Notes: a model not told the origin generated them from the letters alone. A stretch of DNA of 64,000 bases from Bacteroidota bacterium (GCA_016711805.1 JADJSH010000003.1:186001-250000), one strand, 5' to 3'; positions 52,101 through 61,918 are shown, counted from the first letter of the stretch. Numbers and translations: made by a program.

Positions 52101-55100
52101 TCAAGTGTAACCTGTAATGGATTATGTAATGGTAGTTTAACCACGGGTATGACAGGAGGAGCAGCACCATTTACTTATTCTTGGTCTCCATCAGGAGGAA
52201 CCTTACCAACGGCAGCAAATTTATGTCCTGGTACATATACTTGTGAAGTAACAGATTTTTATGGATGTAAAGCTTTTGCTAGTGGAACTATTATTCAGCC
52301 ACCAGCATTAACAGCTATCATGAACTCTAATAATGTAAAATGTTTTAATACACCAACAGGAACAGTTTCTGCGGCAGGAACAGGAGGAACAGCGCCATAT
52401 ACCTATATGTGGACTTCTCCAATTACGAACACAGCAGCAACAGTACCAAACGTTGGCATTGGTAATTACTTCTGTACAATTACAGATGCAAACCTTTGTT
52501 CAATAACACAAAGTATTGCGGTAACACAGCCAACATCTTTAACAATTACATCATCAGTAACGGCAGCAAATTGTAATCAAGCAAATGGATGTGCAACCAT
52601 TACCGTTTCGGGAGGCGCGCCACCGTATGTAGAAAACTGGAGTACAGGAACAACAGGAACGGTTATATGTAATGTTACCGCAGGAACATATACAGTAAAT
52701 ATTACAGACGCAAATAACTGTACAGAAACATTAGCAGCAACAATACCAAATTTATCAGGACCAACCTTAACTATTTCTAGCTTTACCAATGTGAGTTGTT
52801 TTGGTGGAACAAATGGAGGAGCAACAGCAAGCGCATCAGGCGGCACAGGAACGTACAATTATTCGTGGAATACTGGACCAATCACACCAGTAGCAACCAA
52901 TTTAGTTGCTGGTGTTTACACTGCCTCTGTAACAGATCAAGCAGGATGTATAGCTTCAGCAAGTGTTACTATTACCGAACCAACCGCCTTAATAGTGAAT
53001 ATTGTACCAACGCAACCAAAATGCTTTGGTGCGTTAAACGGAGGCGGTGCAGCTGCAGCAGTTGGAGGAACACCAAGTTACACCTATGCTTGGACATCAA
53101 CTGGCGGAAACGCATCTACTAGTAACCCATTAGGAGCAGGTAATTATGGCTTAACCGTAACTGATGGCAATGGTTGTGTAGCAACAGCGAGCATGGCATT
53201 AGTAAACCCTCCAGCAATGGTTGCGAGTATTACGGCTACTAATGTTACTTGTTTTGGATTGTGTAATGCAACAGCCGTTGCAACAAGTACCAATGGCATA
53301 GGTATCGTAAGTTATTTTTGGACAGGCGGACCAACAGGTGTACCAAACCAAACATTAACAGCAGCTTGTGCAGGAAGTTACACGGTATTAGCAACAGATC
53401 AAAATAGTTGTACTGCAAGTGCACAAATTGTTATTACAGAACCAACCCAAGTAACAGCCAATATTACATCCACAGGCAGTGTAACTTGTAATGGAGGCAA
53501 CGATGGATTTGCGGCAGTAACAGCAGCAGGAGGAACAGGAGCACATACCTATAATTGGTCGCCAAGCGGCATTACAGCAGCTACGGCAAATACATTAACA
53601 GCAGGCGTTTATGTAGTAACAGTAACGGATCAAAATTTATGTTCGGCTACAGCCACGGCAACCATTTTACAACCAACACCATTAGCAACAACGTTAACAA
53701 CAACTAATATATTATGTAATGGAGGATCAGATGGAACCGCAAATGTTGCCTATTTAGGAGGAGCAGGCGCAACTACGTTCTTATGGGGACCAGGCTTACA
53801 GTCAGGTAATCCAGTAAATAACTTATTAGCAGGGCCACAAACGGTAACGATTACTTCAAACGGAGCCTGTCCAACAGTATTAACGTTTACCTTAACAGAA
53901 CCAGCAGCATTAACAGCAGCCGTATCAGCCACTAACTCAAACTGTGGATTAGCAAACGGAAAAGTATGTGCAGTTGTTGCAGGCGGCACAGGATCTTTAT
54001 CTCCATTATGGAGCAATGGCATCACAACGTTGTGTAATAACAATGTGTTAGCAGGCGCTTATACTTTCTCAGTAACGGATGCTAATGGCTGTGTAGCACA
54101 AGCAAGCGGTTTAATTAATGACATCGCAGGTCCAGTAGTTTCGATTACTAGTTCTACAAATGTGAGTTGTTTTGGAGGAAGTAATGGAGCGGCAACAACG
54201 ACTATTACAGGCGGAGCAGGAGCAATTAGTGTATCTTGGAGTCCAGCAGGACAAACGACACAAAACGTTAGTAATTTTAACTCAGGTATAAAAAATATCA
54301 CTGTAACCGATGCAGCAGGTTGTGTTGGAACAGCATCTGTTCAAATCACAGAGCCTACTCAATTGGTAAGCGCCATAGGTAGTTTTACAAACGTTAGTTG
54401 TTTTGGACAAAGTAATGGAGGAGCAACTATATTGGTAAATGGAGGAACTCCAGGATATTCTTATGTATGGTCGCCAAGTGCACAAACCAATTCAGTATTA
54501 ACCAATGTACCAGCAAGTGCACCAACAGTGACGGTAACAGATGCTAACGGATGTACAACAACTTCTTCTTTAGTTATTTCTCAACCATCAGCTTTAGTGA
54601 TGGCGGCATCAAGCTTTAGTAATATTTCTTGTTTTGGAGGAAGCAACGGACAAATATCAACAACTGTTCAAGGTGGAACAGGCGCTTATAATTATGTTTG
54701 GTTACCTTCTGGTTCTGCACCATCATTAAGTGGCTTGGTAGCAGGTGGATATTCAGTAACAGTAACAGATCAAAATGCTTGTTCTATTAATGCAACATTT
54801 AATATCATAGAGCCATCTGCCTTAACATCCACATTTGTATCATCACCAGCCACTTGTGGTTTAGCTAACGGTACAGGAACAGTGACATTAGGAGGAGGTA
54901 CACCAACTTATAGTTTAGTTTGGAGTACACCTGGCACACCAACAGGATCTGTTGTAACAGGTTTAGCACCTGGAGTTTGGTCTGTATTAGGAACAGATTC
55001 GAAAGGATGTACGATTACCCAAACGGTAAGCGTTGCAAATCCACCAACATCTACTATTACAGGTTTTAGTGTAACGCCACCAGCTTGTTTTGGTTTATCT

Positions 55101-56606
55101 AACGGAGAAATAACGATTAACTATACAGCAGGTTCAGGACCATACACCGTGTCTTGGTCAAACCCAATATCTCAAACAGTTACAACAGCAGCGTTAACGC
55201 AAAGTGTTGTAGGTGTTGCATCTGGTGTTTATACAGCAACTTTAACCGATGTTAATGGCTGTGTTACCTCACAACCAGTAAGTGTGACTCAACCAGGATT
55301 GTTGGTATTAATTCCAACACCAAATCCTAGTATCACTATTTGTTATGGTCAATCCACACAAATTAGTGCTTCTGGTCAAAACGGAACACCAGCTTATACG
55401 TATGCATGGCCATCTAATCCATTTGTAGGTTCAGGACCACACACAGTTAATCCAACAACTACAACACAATACACAGTATCTGTTACAGATTCGAAAGGAT
55501 GTTCACCATCACCAAAAATCATTACAGTAAATGTAACGCCACCGTTAATTATAACACCAACTGTAATTACAGTGTGTCATGGAGTAGAAGCGATATTAAC
55601 ACCAAGCTTTACTAGTGTTGGAAATGGCGGACCTTATACGTATAATTGGACACCAGTTGCAGCTACAACTAATTCATTAAGTGTTGTTGGTAATGCAGTA
55701 GGAGCAGCAACAACCAACACGTATGCAGTTACTGTAAACGATGGATGTACTTCACCTGGACCTGGGTCAACAGCTATCTTTACTATTAATGTAAATCCAT
55801 TGCCTATAATTGATTTTGTGGCAACGCCAACTGCGGGATGTGCGCCTTTAACCTTAACATTAACAGGCACCTCTAATAACCCGGGAGATATATTTACTTG
55901 GCAAGATATAGGAAATGGTGCGCAAGGAAACAATGCGGTTTTAACTATAAATACACCGGGATTGTATACAGCATCATTATTTGTAGAAAATCCAATTACA
56001 GGATGCCGTAGTGATGTTAGAAAAACCAATTATATTGAAGTTTACGCGCAACCAATAGCCTCTTTTTATGCGGATCCTCAAACAACAAGTATATTAGATC
56101 CGAATATTGATTTTATAAATACTTCTCAAGGAGCAACATCCTACTATTGGGATTTTGGGGATCCTTTAGCAACAGGAGGAACAAACACGTCAATATTAAC
56201 TAATCCAAGTCATTATTATTCGGTAGTTGGTCCTTATGCTGTTAACTTAGTGGCAACCTCTATTAAAGGTTGTAAAGACACGGCTAAAGTGATCGTTGAA
56301 ATCACCCCAGATTTTGCTTTATATATCCCAAATACATTTACACCAGATGGAAACGGATTGAATGATATATTCCAGCCTTTAGGAGTAGGTATTGATGAGG
56401 AGAACTATCGTTTAGATATTTACGACAGATGGGGAGAAAACATCTTTACAAGTAATGCCTTTAGAAAGGGCTGGGATGGAACTGTAAAAGGCGGCTCTAA
56501 AATCGCAGAACAAGGCGTTTATACTTATAAAATGTCGGTTAGAGATACCCAAGGCAACAAACACCCTTATGTGGGTCACGTAACTTTACTAAAAAAGGAA
56601 AACTAA
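49101..56606 (+). CDS. giant SprB-repeat/PKD adhesin-like protein with T9SS type B C-terminal domain, copy 2
   Basis: 2,501 residues, ATG start, signal peptide ITLIIITLFLFTKRSFSQA. The head (about 22-215) differs entirely from copy 1: GDCNVAINICSNAGFQIDPNG, STWMIINIQTSGSLQFSF, YDWAMWSY and KFIICFSNYS resemble the CUB/PKD-like N-terminal module of many gliding-associated proteins. Ig/PKD-like segments follow, then the same run of SprB repeats as copy 1. The late PKD unit differs from copy 1 (TWQDIGNGAQGNNAV in place of TWSDVAGGNQN); then the shared PKD and type B sorting domain end in HVTLLKKEN. It is probably a surface adhesin exported by T9SS. Together with copy 1 it accounts for almost a quarter of the window. 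Confidence 0.92.
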   Translation: MKYITLIIITLFLFTKRSFSQAVTAGDCNVAINICSNAGFQIDPNGTGSVYELSSGSGGPGGSAISNPSINPASANMGCLLSGELNSTWMIINIQTSGSLQFSFGAGGAQAGFYDWAMWSYAGPATCNQIMNVGQAPVRCNWNGTSTGGTGLANPLPAGGVASNYEPPLNVTCGQKFIICFSNYSSASSSVPLAFFGTAGVSCAPIPNPIAVNSATICGSQVATLTATGAAGNTYTWTPGGSTGPTLNVSPAVTTTYTVSASGGCGSQVGTQTTVVNVTTGPTSSITSVVNNTPGGGADPTPAVQCLTPNSFNFNAPAAAGTHSWNFGGGGASPATSAVVSPTGITYSTPGTYTVTHTVSNGGCVSTSSTVVTISAPPTALVNSVPVCATTNSASVTASGGTPGYTYSWLPSGGTGTTATGLALGTYSVIVTDANGCTVTRTVAVSSNPNPSATLSFTNPNCGASNGVVVINNTSPIAPPQTVGFSSSLGTVTGQTVTGLGAGTPVITLTNNFGCTFTVSATLASAAGPSALPLTPNNIICGVGTGSITIGAPTGGTAPYTYNVNGGAFSASPPVTGLASGTYTVGVRDVNGCIFTNTVTISVTTGPTAIAGTTTPAGCGLTNGTYNITGVTGGTGPYTYTVNGVTSGSLTINLASGTYPVIVRDVNGCLFNTTFNVGGTTGPTSATITTTNASCGSANGSATVTGVTGGLLPYQYSYDGGAFSAATTTTGLSAGPHTVIVRDANTCTLSVTYNILNTGSPTASVTNTVNVSCFGGSNGSFTVTPVGGTGPLYTYTLTSPFQTNGTGFFSGLPQGTYNITVMDQVGCVTTTSVTITQPTALTLTATPIAALCNGTASGTVNLVGAGGTPTYSYNLNSGAYQTSPTFANQFAAIYSMGIMDANGCTATQTVQVTQPAALTLNVSTQNANCTAANGVASTTVTGGTGVITYTWTGGGGAAAVSNSVVAGNYTVTATDANGCTISSPAVIGLTPGGTASIVASSSVTCNGLCNGSLTTGMTGGAAPFTYSWSPSGGTLPTAANLCPGTYTCEVTDFYGCKAFASGTIIQPPALTAIMNSNNVKCFNTPTGTVSAAGTGGTAPYTYMWTSPITNTAATVPNVGIGNYFCTITDANLCSITQSIAVTQPTSLTITSSVTAANCNQANGCATITVSGGAPPYVENWSTGTTGTVICNVTAGTYTVNITDANNCTETLAATIPNLSGPTLTISSFTNVSCFGGTNGGATASASGGTGTYNYSWNTGPITPVATNLVAGVYTASVTDQAGCIASASVTITEPTALIVNIVPTQPKCFGALNGGGAAAAVGGTPSYTYAWTSTGGNASTSNPLGAGNYGLTVTDGNGCVATASMALVNPPAMVASITATNVTCFGLCNATAVATSTNGIGIVSYFWTGGPTGVPNQTLTAACAGSYTVLATDQNSCTASAQIVITEPTQVTANITSTGSVTCNGGNDGFAAVTAAGGTGAHTYNWSPSGITAATANTLTAGVYVVTVTDQNLCSATATATILQPTPLATTLTTTNILCNGGSDGTANVAYLGGAGATTFLWGPGLQSGNPVNNLLAGPQTVTITSNGACPTVLTFTLTEPAALTAAVSATNSNCGLANGKVCAVVAGGTGSLSPLWSNGITTLCNNNVLAGAYTFSVTDANGCVAQASGLINDIAGPVVSITSSTNVSCFGGSNGAATTTITGGAGAISVSWSPAGQTTQNVSNFNSGIKNITVTDAAGCVGTASVQITEPTQLVSAIGSFTNVSCFGQSNGGATILVNGGTPGYSYVWSPSAQTNSVLTNVPASAPTVTVTDANGCTTTSSLVISQPSALVMAASSFSNISCFGGSNGQISTTVQGGTGAYNYVWLPSGSAPSLSGLVAGGYSVTVTDQNACSINATFNIIEPSALTSTFVSSPATCGLANGTGTVTLGGGTPTYSLVWSTPGTPTGSVVTGLAPGVWSVLGTDSKGCTITQTVSVANPPTSTITGFSVTPPACFGLSNGEITINYTAGSGPYTVSWSNPISQTVTTAALTQSVVGVASGVYTATLTDVNGCVTSQPVSVTQPGLLVLIPTPNPSITICYGQSTQISASGQNGTPAYTYAWPSNPFVGSGPHTVNPTTTTQYTVSVTDSKGCSPSPKIITVNVTPPLIITPTVITVCHGVEAILTPSFTSVGNGGPYTYNWTPVAATTNSLSVVGNAVGAATTNTYAVTVNDGCTSPGPGSTAIFTINVNPLPIIDFVATPTAGCAPLTLTLTGTSNNPGDIFTWQDIGNGAQGNNAVLTINTPGLYTASLFVENPITGCRSDVRKTNYIEVYAQPIASFYADPQTTSILDPNIDFINTSQGATSYYWDFGDPLATGGTNTSILTNPSHYYSVVGPYAVNLVATSIKGCKDTAKVIVEITPDFALYIPNTFTPDGNGLNDIFQPLGVGIDEENYRLDIYDRWGENIFTSNAFRKGWDGTVKGGSKIAEQGVYTYKMSVRDTQGNKHPYVGHVTLLKKEN
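50451..56368 (+). repeat. long tandem duplication, copy 2 (mosaic identity with 42277-48191)
   Basis: Counterpart of the repeat in copy 1. Identical blocks begin at 50451, 53055, 54762 and 56052. The identity starts abruptly after the divergent heads. Confidence 0.9.
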
Positions 56607-56620
56607 CAATATATACTTAT

Positions 56621-56658
56621 TTAAAAAGCCATTCACTATTTAGTGAATGGCTTTTTTG
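56621..56658 (+). terminator. intrinsic terminator after adhesin copy 2
   Basis: AAAAAGCCATTCACTA-TT-TAGTGAATGGCTTTTT, a perfect 16-bp stem with a T-run. Confidence 0.85.
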
Positions 56659-56702
56659 TTTATATATTTTTGATGCGATTCTAATAATTGGTCGTAATAA
56701 CC

Positions 56703-56710
56703 TATCTTTG
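56703..56710 (+). promoter_or_regulatory. TAnnTTTG promoter of lepA
   Basis: TATCTTTG, 20 bases before the ATG, with a TTG about 21 bases further upstream as the -33 element. Confidence 0.65.
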
Positions 56711-56730
56711 CAGACTTATTTTTATATCAA

Positions 56731-58521
56731 ATGAAGAACATACGTAACTTTTGCATAATTGCCCATATCGATCATGGTAAATCTACTTTAGCCGACAGGT
56801 TATTAGAGTATACTAAGACAATTACTAGTCGTGAAATGGAAGCGCAAGTGCTTGATGATATGGACTTGGAAAAAGAGCGCGGCATTACTATTAAAAGCCA
56901 TGCTATACAAATGGATTACACTTATAAAGGTGAAAAATTTGTACTTAATTTAATTGATACTCCTGGACACGTTGATTTTAGTTATGAAGTTTCTCGTTCT
57001 ATAGCCGCTTGCGAAGGAGCTTTATTGATTGTTGATGCCGCACAAGGGATACAAGCACAAACCATTTCGAATTTATATTTAGCATTGGAACACAACTTAA
57101 CGATCATTCCTATTCTTAATAAAATGGATTTACCAAGCGCTGAACCCGAAATGGTTACCGATCAAATTGTTGATTTAATTGGTTGTGATAGCAGTGATGT
57201 AATTCCAGCAAGTGGTAAAACCGGCATGGGGATTGAAGAGATTTTGGCAGCTATTATTGAGCGTGTAAAATGTCCTGTTGGCGATCCAGAAGCACCATTA
57301 CAAGCATTGATTTTTGATAGTGTTTTTAATAGTTTTAGAGGAATTATCGCTTACTACAAAATTTTAAATGGTACGATAAAAAAAGGCGATAAAGTAAAAT
57401 TTTTCAATACCGGTTCTGTTTATAACGCCGATGAAATTGGTGTATTAAAACTAAAACCAGAAGCCCGAAACTCTATGAGTACAGGGGATGTTGGTTATAT
57501 TATTTCGGGAATTAAAGAAGCAAAAGAAGTAAAAGTAGGAGATACCATTACGCATTTTGATAGACCGTGTGCAGAAGCCATTCATGGCTTTGAAGAAGTA
57601 AAGCCAATGGTATTTGCAGGGATTTATCCTGTAGACACTGAGGATTTTGAAGAATTGCGTTATAGTATGGAGAAGTTGCAATTAAATGATGCCTCTTTAA
57701 CTTGGGAACCAGAATCGTCGTTAGCCTTAGGGTTTGGATTCCGTTGCGGATTTTTAGGAATGTTGCACATGGAAATTGTGCAAGAACGTTTGGAGCGTGA
57801 ATTTAAAATGACGGTTATTACAACAGTGCCTAACGTGTCGTATATTGCTTATCAAACAAACGGAGATGTAGTGAAGGTTAATAATCCTAGCGATTTACCA
57901 GATCCAGCAAGAATAAATTATATTGAAGAACCATATATTAAAGCAAATATTATTACTAAATCAGAATTTATTGGTCCAGTAATGAGTTTGTGTATTGAAA
58001 AGCGAGGAGCTATCGTGACTCAAAATTATTTAACGGCAGATAGAGTAGAGTTAGTGTTTGAAATGCCTTTAGGAGAAGTTGTATTTGATTTCTTCGACCG
58101 TTTAAAATCTATTTCAAAAGGTTATGCGTCTTTTGATTACCATCCAATTGGGATGAGAGAATCTGATTTAGTGAAATTAGATATTCTTTTGAAATCAGAA
58201 CCAGTAGATGCTTTATCTTGTCTAATTCATAGAAGTAACTCTTACCAATTTGGTAAAAAGATTTGTGAAAAATTAAAAGAACTCATACCAAAACAACAGT
58301 TCGAAATTCCTATTCAAGCGGCTATTGGCGCAAAAATTATTAGCCGTGAAACCATTAGCGCCATGCGTAAAGATGTAACCGCTAAATGTTACGGAGGTGA
58401 TATTAGTCGTAAACGTAAGTTATTAGAAAAACAAAAAGAAGGAAAGAAACGTATGAAATCAGTTGGTAATGTGGAGATTCCACAAAGTGCCTTTATGGCG
58501 GTGTTGAAGTTGAACGATTAA
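56731..58521 (+). CDS. lepA: translation elongation factor 4 (LepA/EF4)
   Basis: Full-length 596-residue GTPase of the LepA family, which acts on ribosomes during translation. G1 is AHIDHGKSTLADRL, the switch region RGITIKSHAIQM, G3 DTPGHVDFSYEV, and G4 NKMDLPSAEPE. LepA-specific features: VFAGIYPVDTEDFEELR, LGFGFRCGFLGMLHMEIVQERLEREF, and the C-terminal domain ending AKCYGGDISRKRKLLEKQKEGKKRMK. It is intact with its own promoter and a shared terminator downstream. Confidence 0.97.
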   Translation: MKNIRNFCIIAHIDHGKSTLADRLLEYTKTITSREMEAQVLDDMDLEKERGITIKSHAIQMDYTYKGEKFVLNLIDTPGHVDFSYEVSRSIAACEGALLIVDAAQGIQAQTISNLYLALEHNLTIIPILNKMDLPSAEPEMVTDQIVDLIGCDSSDVIPASGKTGMGIEEILAAIIERVKCPVGDPEAPLQALIFDSVFNSFRGIIAYYKILNGTIKKGDKVKFFNTGSVYNADEIGVLKLKPEARNSMSTGDVGYIISGIKEAKEVKVGDTITHFDRPCAEAIHGFEEVKPMVFAGIYPVDTEDFEELRYSMEKLQLNDASLTWEPESSLALGFGFRCGFLGMLHMEIVQERLEREFKMTVITTVPNVSYIAYQTNGDVVKVNNPSDLPDPARINYIEEPYIKANIITKSEFIGPVMSLCIEKRGAIVTQNYLTADRVELVFEMPLGEVVFDFFDRLKSISKGYASFDYHPIGMRESDLVKLDILLKSEPVDALSCLIHRSNSYQFGKKICEKLKELIPKQQFEIPIQAAIGAKIISRETISAMRKDVTAKCYGGDISRKRKLLEKQKEGKKRMKSVGNVEIPQSAFMAVLKLND

Positions 58522-58534
58522 AATATTATGATAA

Positions 58535-58572
58535 TAAAAAAGCCCACATAAATTATTATGTGGGCTTTTTTA
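58535..58572. terminator. bidirectional terminator between lepA and the O-antigen ligase gene
   Basis: AAAAAAGCCCACATAA and its complement TTATGTGGGCTTTTTT with a short ATTA loop. It overlaps the last codons of the convergent gene. Confidence 0.8.
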
Positions 58573-60136
58573 TTGGCTTAATTTCCTTGAAGCTCGCCAA
58601 CCACAAAAACAGTGTTTGGAAGAAAATAAAAAAGGTAACACCAGATTGAGTTTCCAAAGTATCTTCGGTTACAAAAGATAATAAGGCGATTAAAAAAAAC
58701 GGCCAGTATAAATAGTGCATGTCTTTTCGTAAAACAAAGGCTGGGTATAATAAGTAGAACATAAACAATAGTAAGCCAACACAACCAAAGGCAACGCCAA
58801 TAGCTAAGTATTGGTTATGGCAGCGCAACCTCCAAACAACCTCTAATTGAGAGTTTGTTTCAACGTACTTATTATTAAATGAATCTTGTATGTCGCCTGT
58901 TCCAACTCCAAAAACAGGATGAGCGCCAATGATATAACTAGCCGTTTTCCAAAATTCCAACCGCATAGATAAGGTGTGCCCAGATGGATTTTCTCCGCGC
59001 TTATATTTAATGTATTCCCAAACTAATTCTCGCCACTTAGTTGCTAAACCACTATTAAGGCTGTATTTATAATTGGAGCTTCCGTTTTCAATATTTAATA
59101 TATCTTGCTGCGATAAAGAAATAATTCCCATAGAATCTTTGGTTAGTCCTTTACTCGCCATGTATCGTAATAAAGTATACCTAAGACCATTTCCTAATTT
59201 ATCTGCTCCATCAAAACGAATGCTGCTTCTCAAATTCCATTCTTTTTCAAGTTCACGGTCGTTGATGTTAATAGTAATTAAATTGCCATTTTCGGCTAAT
59301 CCAAAAATGGTATCTTGTAAATAAACGCCACCACTTTTTGTTTTTTCTAATAGGATATTGGCGCTGTTGCTCGAATTTTTATTGTACATGTCTAAACTTG
59401 ATAGGGCGCTTTTTAATACAAATGCCGAAGCAATTAAAATGCACAGCACTAAAGCCAATGATACTTTTTTTGGCAACCACTTTAAGCTAAATAAAATCAA
59501 TAATAAACTACCTACTAATACTAATGATATAAAGCCAGTTGCCATTTCGAGCTTATACATAAAAAACAACAACCAAACAGTAGAGATGGCACAAGAGATT
59601 TTTATCCAAATTTGTTTTTCTTTAATGCTATAGTAAAGTAAGCCAATAATAGCAAAAGCAATAAAAAGCGAAAAGCGAATATGCGACATAAACACGGAGG
59701 CTTTTCGAACATCAATAATTACTTTTTTTGTAAAACCAGCATAAACTAAGTAGCAACAAATGGAACTCACAAACACACTTAAAAAGAAAAACCCAAACAA
59801 CAATTTAAATTCTTTAATAGACAGTGGTTTTGTAGAAAATAAAATGAGTGGTAAAACCAACAAAGGCATTTTGTTTCTTAAATCATCTAGGCCTCGTTGT
59901 ATGTTTTCGGTATAGGTCATCCCAATAACATGAAGAAAAAACAGAGAAGCTAAAATCCAGAAGATTTTATTGGATTTTAATTGCTGCCATTTCCATTTAA
60001 AATTTCCTTCCAATAACCAATTAGCAGCTAAAATAATTTGAGGAATACTGGTGGGTACGGTTCCAAATAACATTCCAGCAGCAAGACCAATAAGTCCGAA
60101 TAAAAATATATGGCGGTGCCACGCTGCTGAAAGCAT
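58556..60136 (-). CDS. O-antigen ligase/polymerase (Wzy_C) family membrane protein
   Basis: 526 residues with about eleven to twelve hydrophobic spans and one large extracytoplasmic loop (about residues 240-420). The segment after the loop, FGVGTGDIQDSFNNKYV ... RLRCHNQYLAIGVAFG, matches the Wzy_C region with its HNxYL motif. Members join or polymerise surface polysaccharides or attach glycans to lipids or proteins. The exact substrate is unknown. The large loop, which lacks family similarity that I can see, contains the sequence NGNLITININDRELEKEW. The last codons lie in the shared terminator with lepA. Confidence 0.85.
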   Translation of the reverse strand: MLSAAWHRHIFLFGLIGLAAGMLFGTVPTSIPQIILAANWLLEGNFKWKWQQLKSNKIFWILASLFFLHVIGMTYTENIQRGLDDLRNKMPLLVLPLILFSTKPLSIKEFKLLFGFFFLSVFVSSICCYLVYAGFTKKVIIDVRKASVFMSHIRFSLFIAFAIIGLLYYSIKEKQIWIKISCAISTVWLLFFMYKLEMATGFISLVLVGSLLLILFSLKWLPKKVSLALVLCILIASAFVLKSALSSLDMYNKNSSNSANILLEKTKSGGVYLQDTIFGLAENGNLITININDRELEKEWNLRSSIRFDGADKLGNGLRYTLLRYMASKGLTKDSMGIISLSQQDILNIENGSSNYKYSLNSGLATKWRELVWEYIKYKRGENPSGHTLSMRLEFWKTASYIIGAHPVFGVGTGDIQDSFNNKYVETNSQLEVVWRLRCHNQYLAIGVAFGCVGLLLFMFYLLYPAFVLRKDMHYLYWPFFLIALLSFVTEDTLETQSGVTFFIFFQTLFLWLASFKEIKPIKKPT

Positions 60137-60209
60137 AAGGGATTTTAGTTTAGGGAATAACGCTAAACTACTGTATTTATTGCCTGATTTAGAGAATTTC
60201 TTACCGTTT

Positions 60210-61895
60210 TTATGCTAATACAGGATTAGGATAAAACCACATTTTCGCTACATCCATTTTAATGGCTACATCAACGGCAATACCATTTATGTGTTCAGCC
60301 GCATTGTAAGGAGTTTTTAATGTAATTTGGTAAGGATCAACTATTATATCTAAAGGCGTTTGATTAACTTGATGACTAATTAAACGGAATAGCTCAGCCG
60401 CTACTTTTTCTAAAACCACCATGTTTTCAGCAACTTTATTTACAATAGTGTCTGCACCATGCATTTCATCAATACCTCTTTGAAAACTCTTTAAATAGTT
60501 CAAATCTAATGGATCAATATAACGGTTTTCGAATATCGCTTTTTCATGTGGTAACCAATCAATAAACAAATCTTGTACAGCTTTATTTAATTTACCAAAC
60601 TTACGCCCTAAACTTTTTTCAGAAACAAACAGTTCCTTCAACACTTTTAAATCAGTAAAACCATGATTAGTAAACAACAAGCATGGCACCGACCAATAAA
60701 TTGCCCAATCCCAAAATATCTTAAACACCATTATTTGAGTGTTACCCATTAATTGATATTTATCTTGGTATATTGGTAACCAATCTTTAAACCATGATAA
60801 ATGGGTTTGCTCATATATTTGTGCGCGAACGGTAATATCTTCGCCTTTGTGATCTCTTAAAATTAAATCACTTAACCAAGTGTTATTTAAAGAAATAAAA
60901 TCACTACCAGGAGAATAAAAAGGATCTAAGAACAAACCTGCCTCACCAGTTACAGCCCATCTATCTGACGAATAAACACGTTTGCTATCATGCGCAAAAT
61001 GTTTCAATATTCTAAAATCTAAAATATCTTCTTTGTTTGGACAAACAAACTTAGCTGCTTGTGGTTCGTGTTTATGAATCCAAGCGACTGCTTTTTCGTA
61101 AGTATTAATGGTTTCAAACGGATGAATATTTTCATCAGCTACAATACCGATACTGGTATTTTTTGAGCCCAAAGGAATAATCCATAACCAATAGCCTTTA
61201 TCAATTAAATGTACCGTACTTAAGTAGCGAAGTTTTGGTGCTAAAAAGTTTTTCCATTCTTTATTATCGCTCCACTCATCAATATCTACTACTCCTTTTA
61301 CTCTAAACCAGGCTGCATTTACATTGTGAGGCGCTTCTTTTTGAAACCCTAATTTCTTTTTTAATAAGCTAATTCGGCTTGTTGCATCTACTAGCCATTT
61401 TGTGCGAATGGTTTTATCTTGGCGTTCGTGAGCATAGGTAACAGTGTGTAAATCACCATTTTCTCCAAAAGCCACATCTTTAGCGCGAGCTGCTAATAAA
61501 AAATCGGTTCCTAATTCTTTGGTATATTTTTCTAAGTAATTTTCAAACGTTCCTCTATCTAATTGATGACTTGGAACTGGTAATTTTAAACGAGGACCTA
61601 ATTCCACACGATTAGATAATTCTGTTTTTTTCTCATCCGTAAAAAAGAAACGCAAACCATGTTTTGGTAATTCAAATTCTTCTAAATAATTTTTTAAACC
61701 TAAAACTTCTCTAAAATAATGTGTTGCTAATTCTACGGTAGATTCGCCTACTTTGTGAGCTGCAATAGCAGCGGCTTTATCTCTACTTTCTAAAATTAAA
61801 ATAGTAATGTTTGGATTTGCTTGTTTTAATTGTATAGAAAGCGTTAAGCCTGCTAAACCGCCACCAGCTATAACAACGTCGTATTCTTTTTGCAT
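60210..61895 (-). CDS. flavin-dependent halogenase-like NAD(P)/FAD oxidoreductase
   Basis: 561 residues. The N-terminal FAD fold is YDVVIAGGGLAGLTLSIQL. AAHKVGESTVELATHYF is the region where flavin halogenases and related monooxygenases have their VGES motif. YWLWIIPLGSKNTSIGIV corresponds to the W-x-W-x-I-P motif of halogenases. SDRWAVTGEAGLFLDPFYSPGSDFI is the second FAD motif. The C-terminal 150 residues are helical. Relatives occur in Bacteroidota pigment and aryl-polyene clusters, where the halogenation activity is often unproven. Calling it a halogenase is therefore tentative. A TATTTTTG box lies 24 bases upstream of the start. Confidence 0.8.
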   Translation of the reverse strand: MQKEYDVVIAGGGLAGLTLSIQLKQANPNITILILESRDKAAAIAAHKVGESTVELATHYFREVLGLKNYLEEFELPKHGLRFFFTDEKKTELSNRVELGPRLKLPVPSHQLDRGTFENYLEKYTKELGTDFLLAARAKDVAFGENGDLHTVTYAHERQDKTIRTKWLVDATSRISLLKKKLGFQKEAPHNVNAAWFRVKGVVDIDEWSDNKEWKNFLAPKLRYLSTVHLIDKGYWLWIIPLGSKNTSIGIVADENIHPFETINTYEKAVAWIHKHEPQAAKFVCPNKEDILDFRILKHFAHDSKRVYSSDRWAVTGEAGLFLDPFYSPGSDFISLNNTWLSDLILRDHKGEDITVRAQIYEQTHLSWFKDWLPIYQDKYQLMGNTQIMVFKIFWDWAIYWSVPCLLFTNHGFTDLKVLKELFVSEKSLGRKFGKLNKAVQDLFIDWLPHEKAIFENRYIDPLDLNYLKSFQRGIDEMHGADTIVNKVAENMVVLEKVAAELFRLISHQVNQTPLDIIVDPYQITLKTPYNAAEHINGIAVDVAIKMDVAKMWFYPNPVLA

Positions 61896-61918
61896 GATTT
61901 TTTGTTTGATGATATATA

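Noticed and set aside
41032..56606. CRISPR-like or short tandem DNA repeats in the adhesins
   Set aside because: The repetition is at protein level (about 75-residue SprB units) with diverged DNA. There are no regular short direct repeats with spacers.
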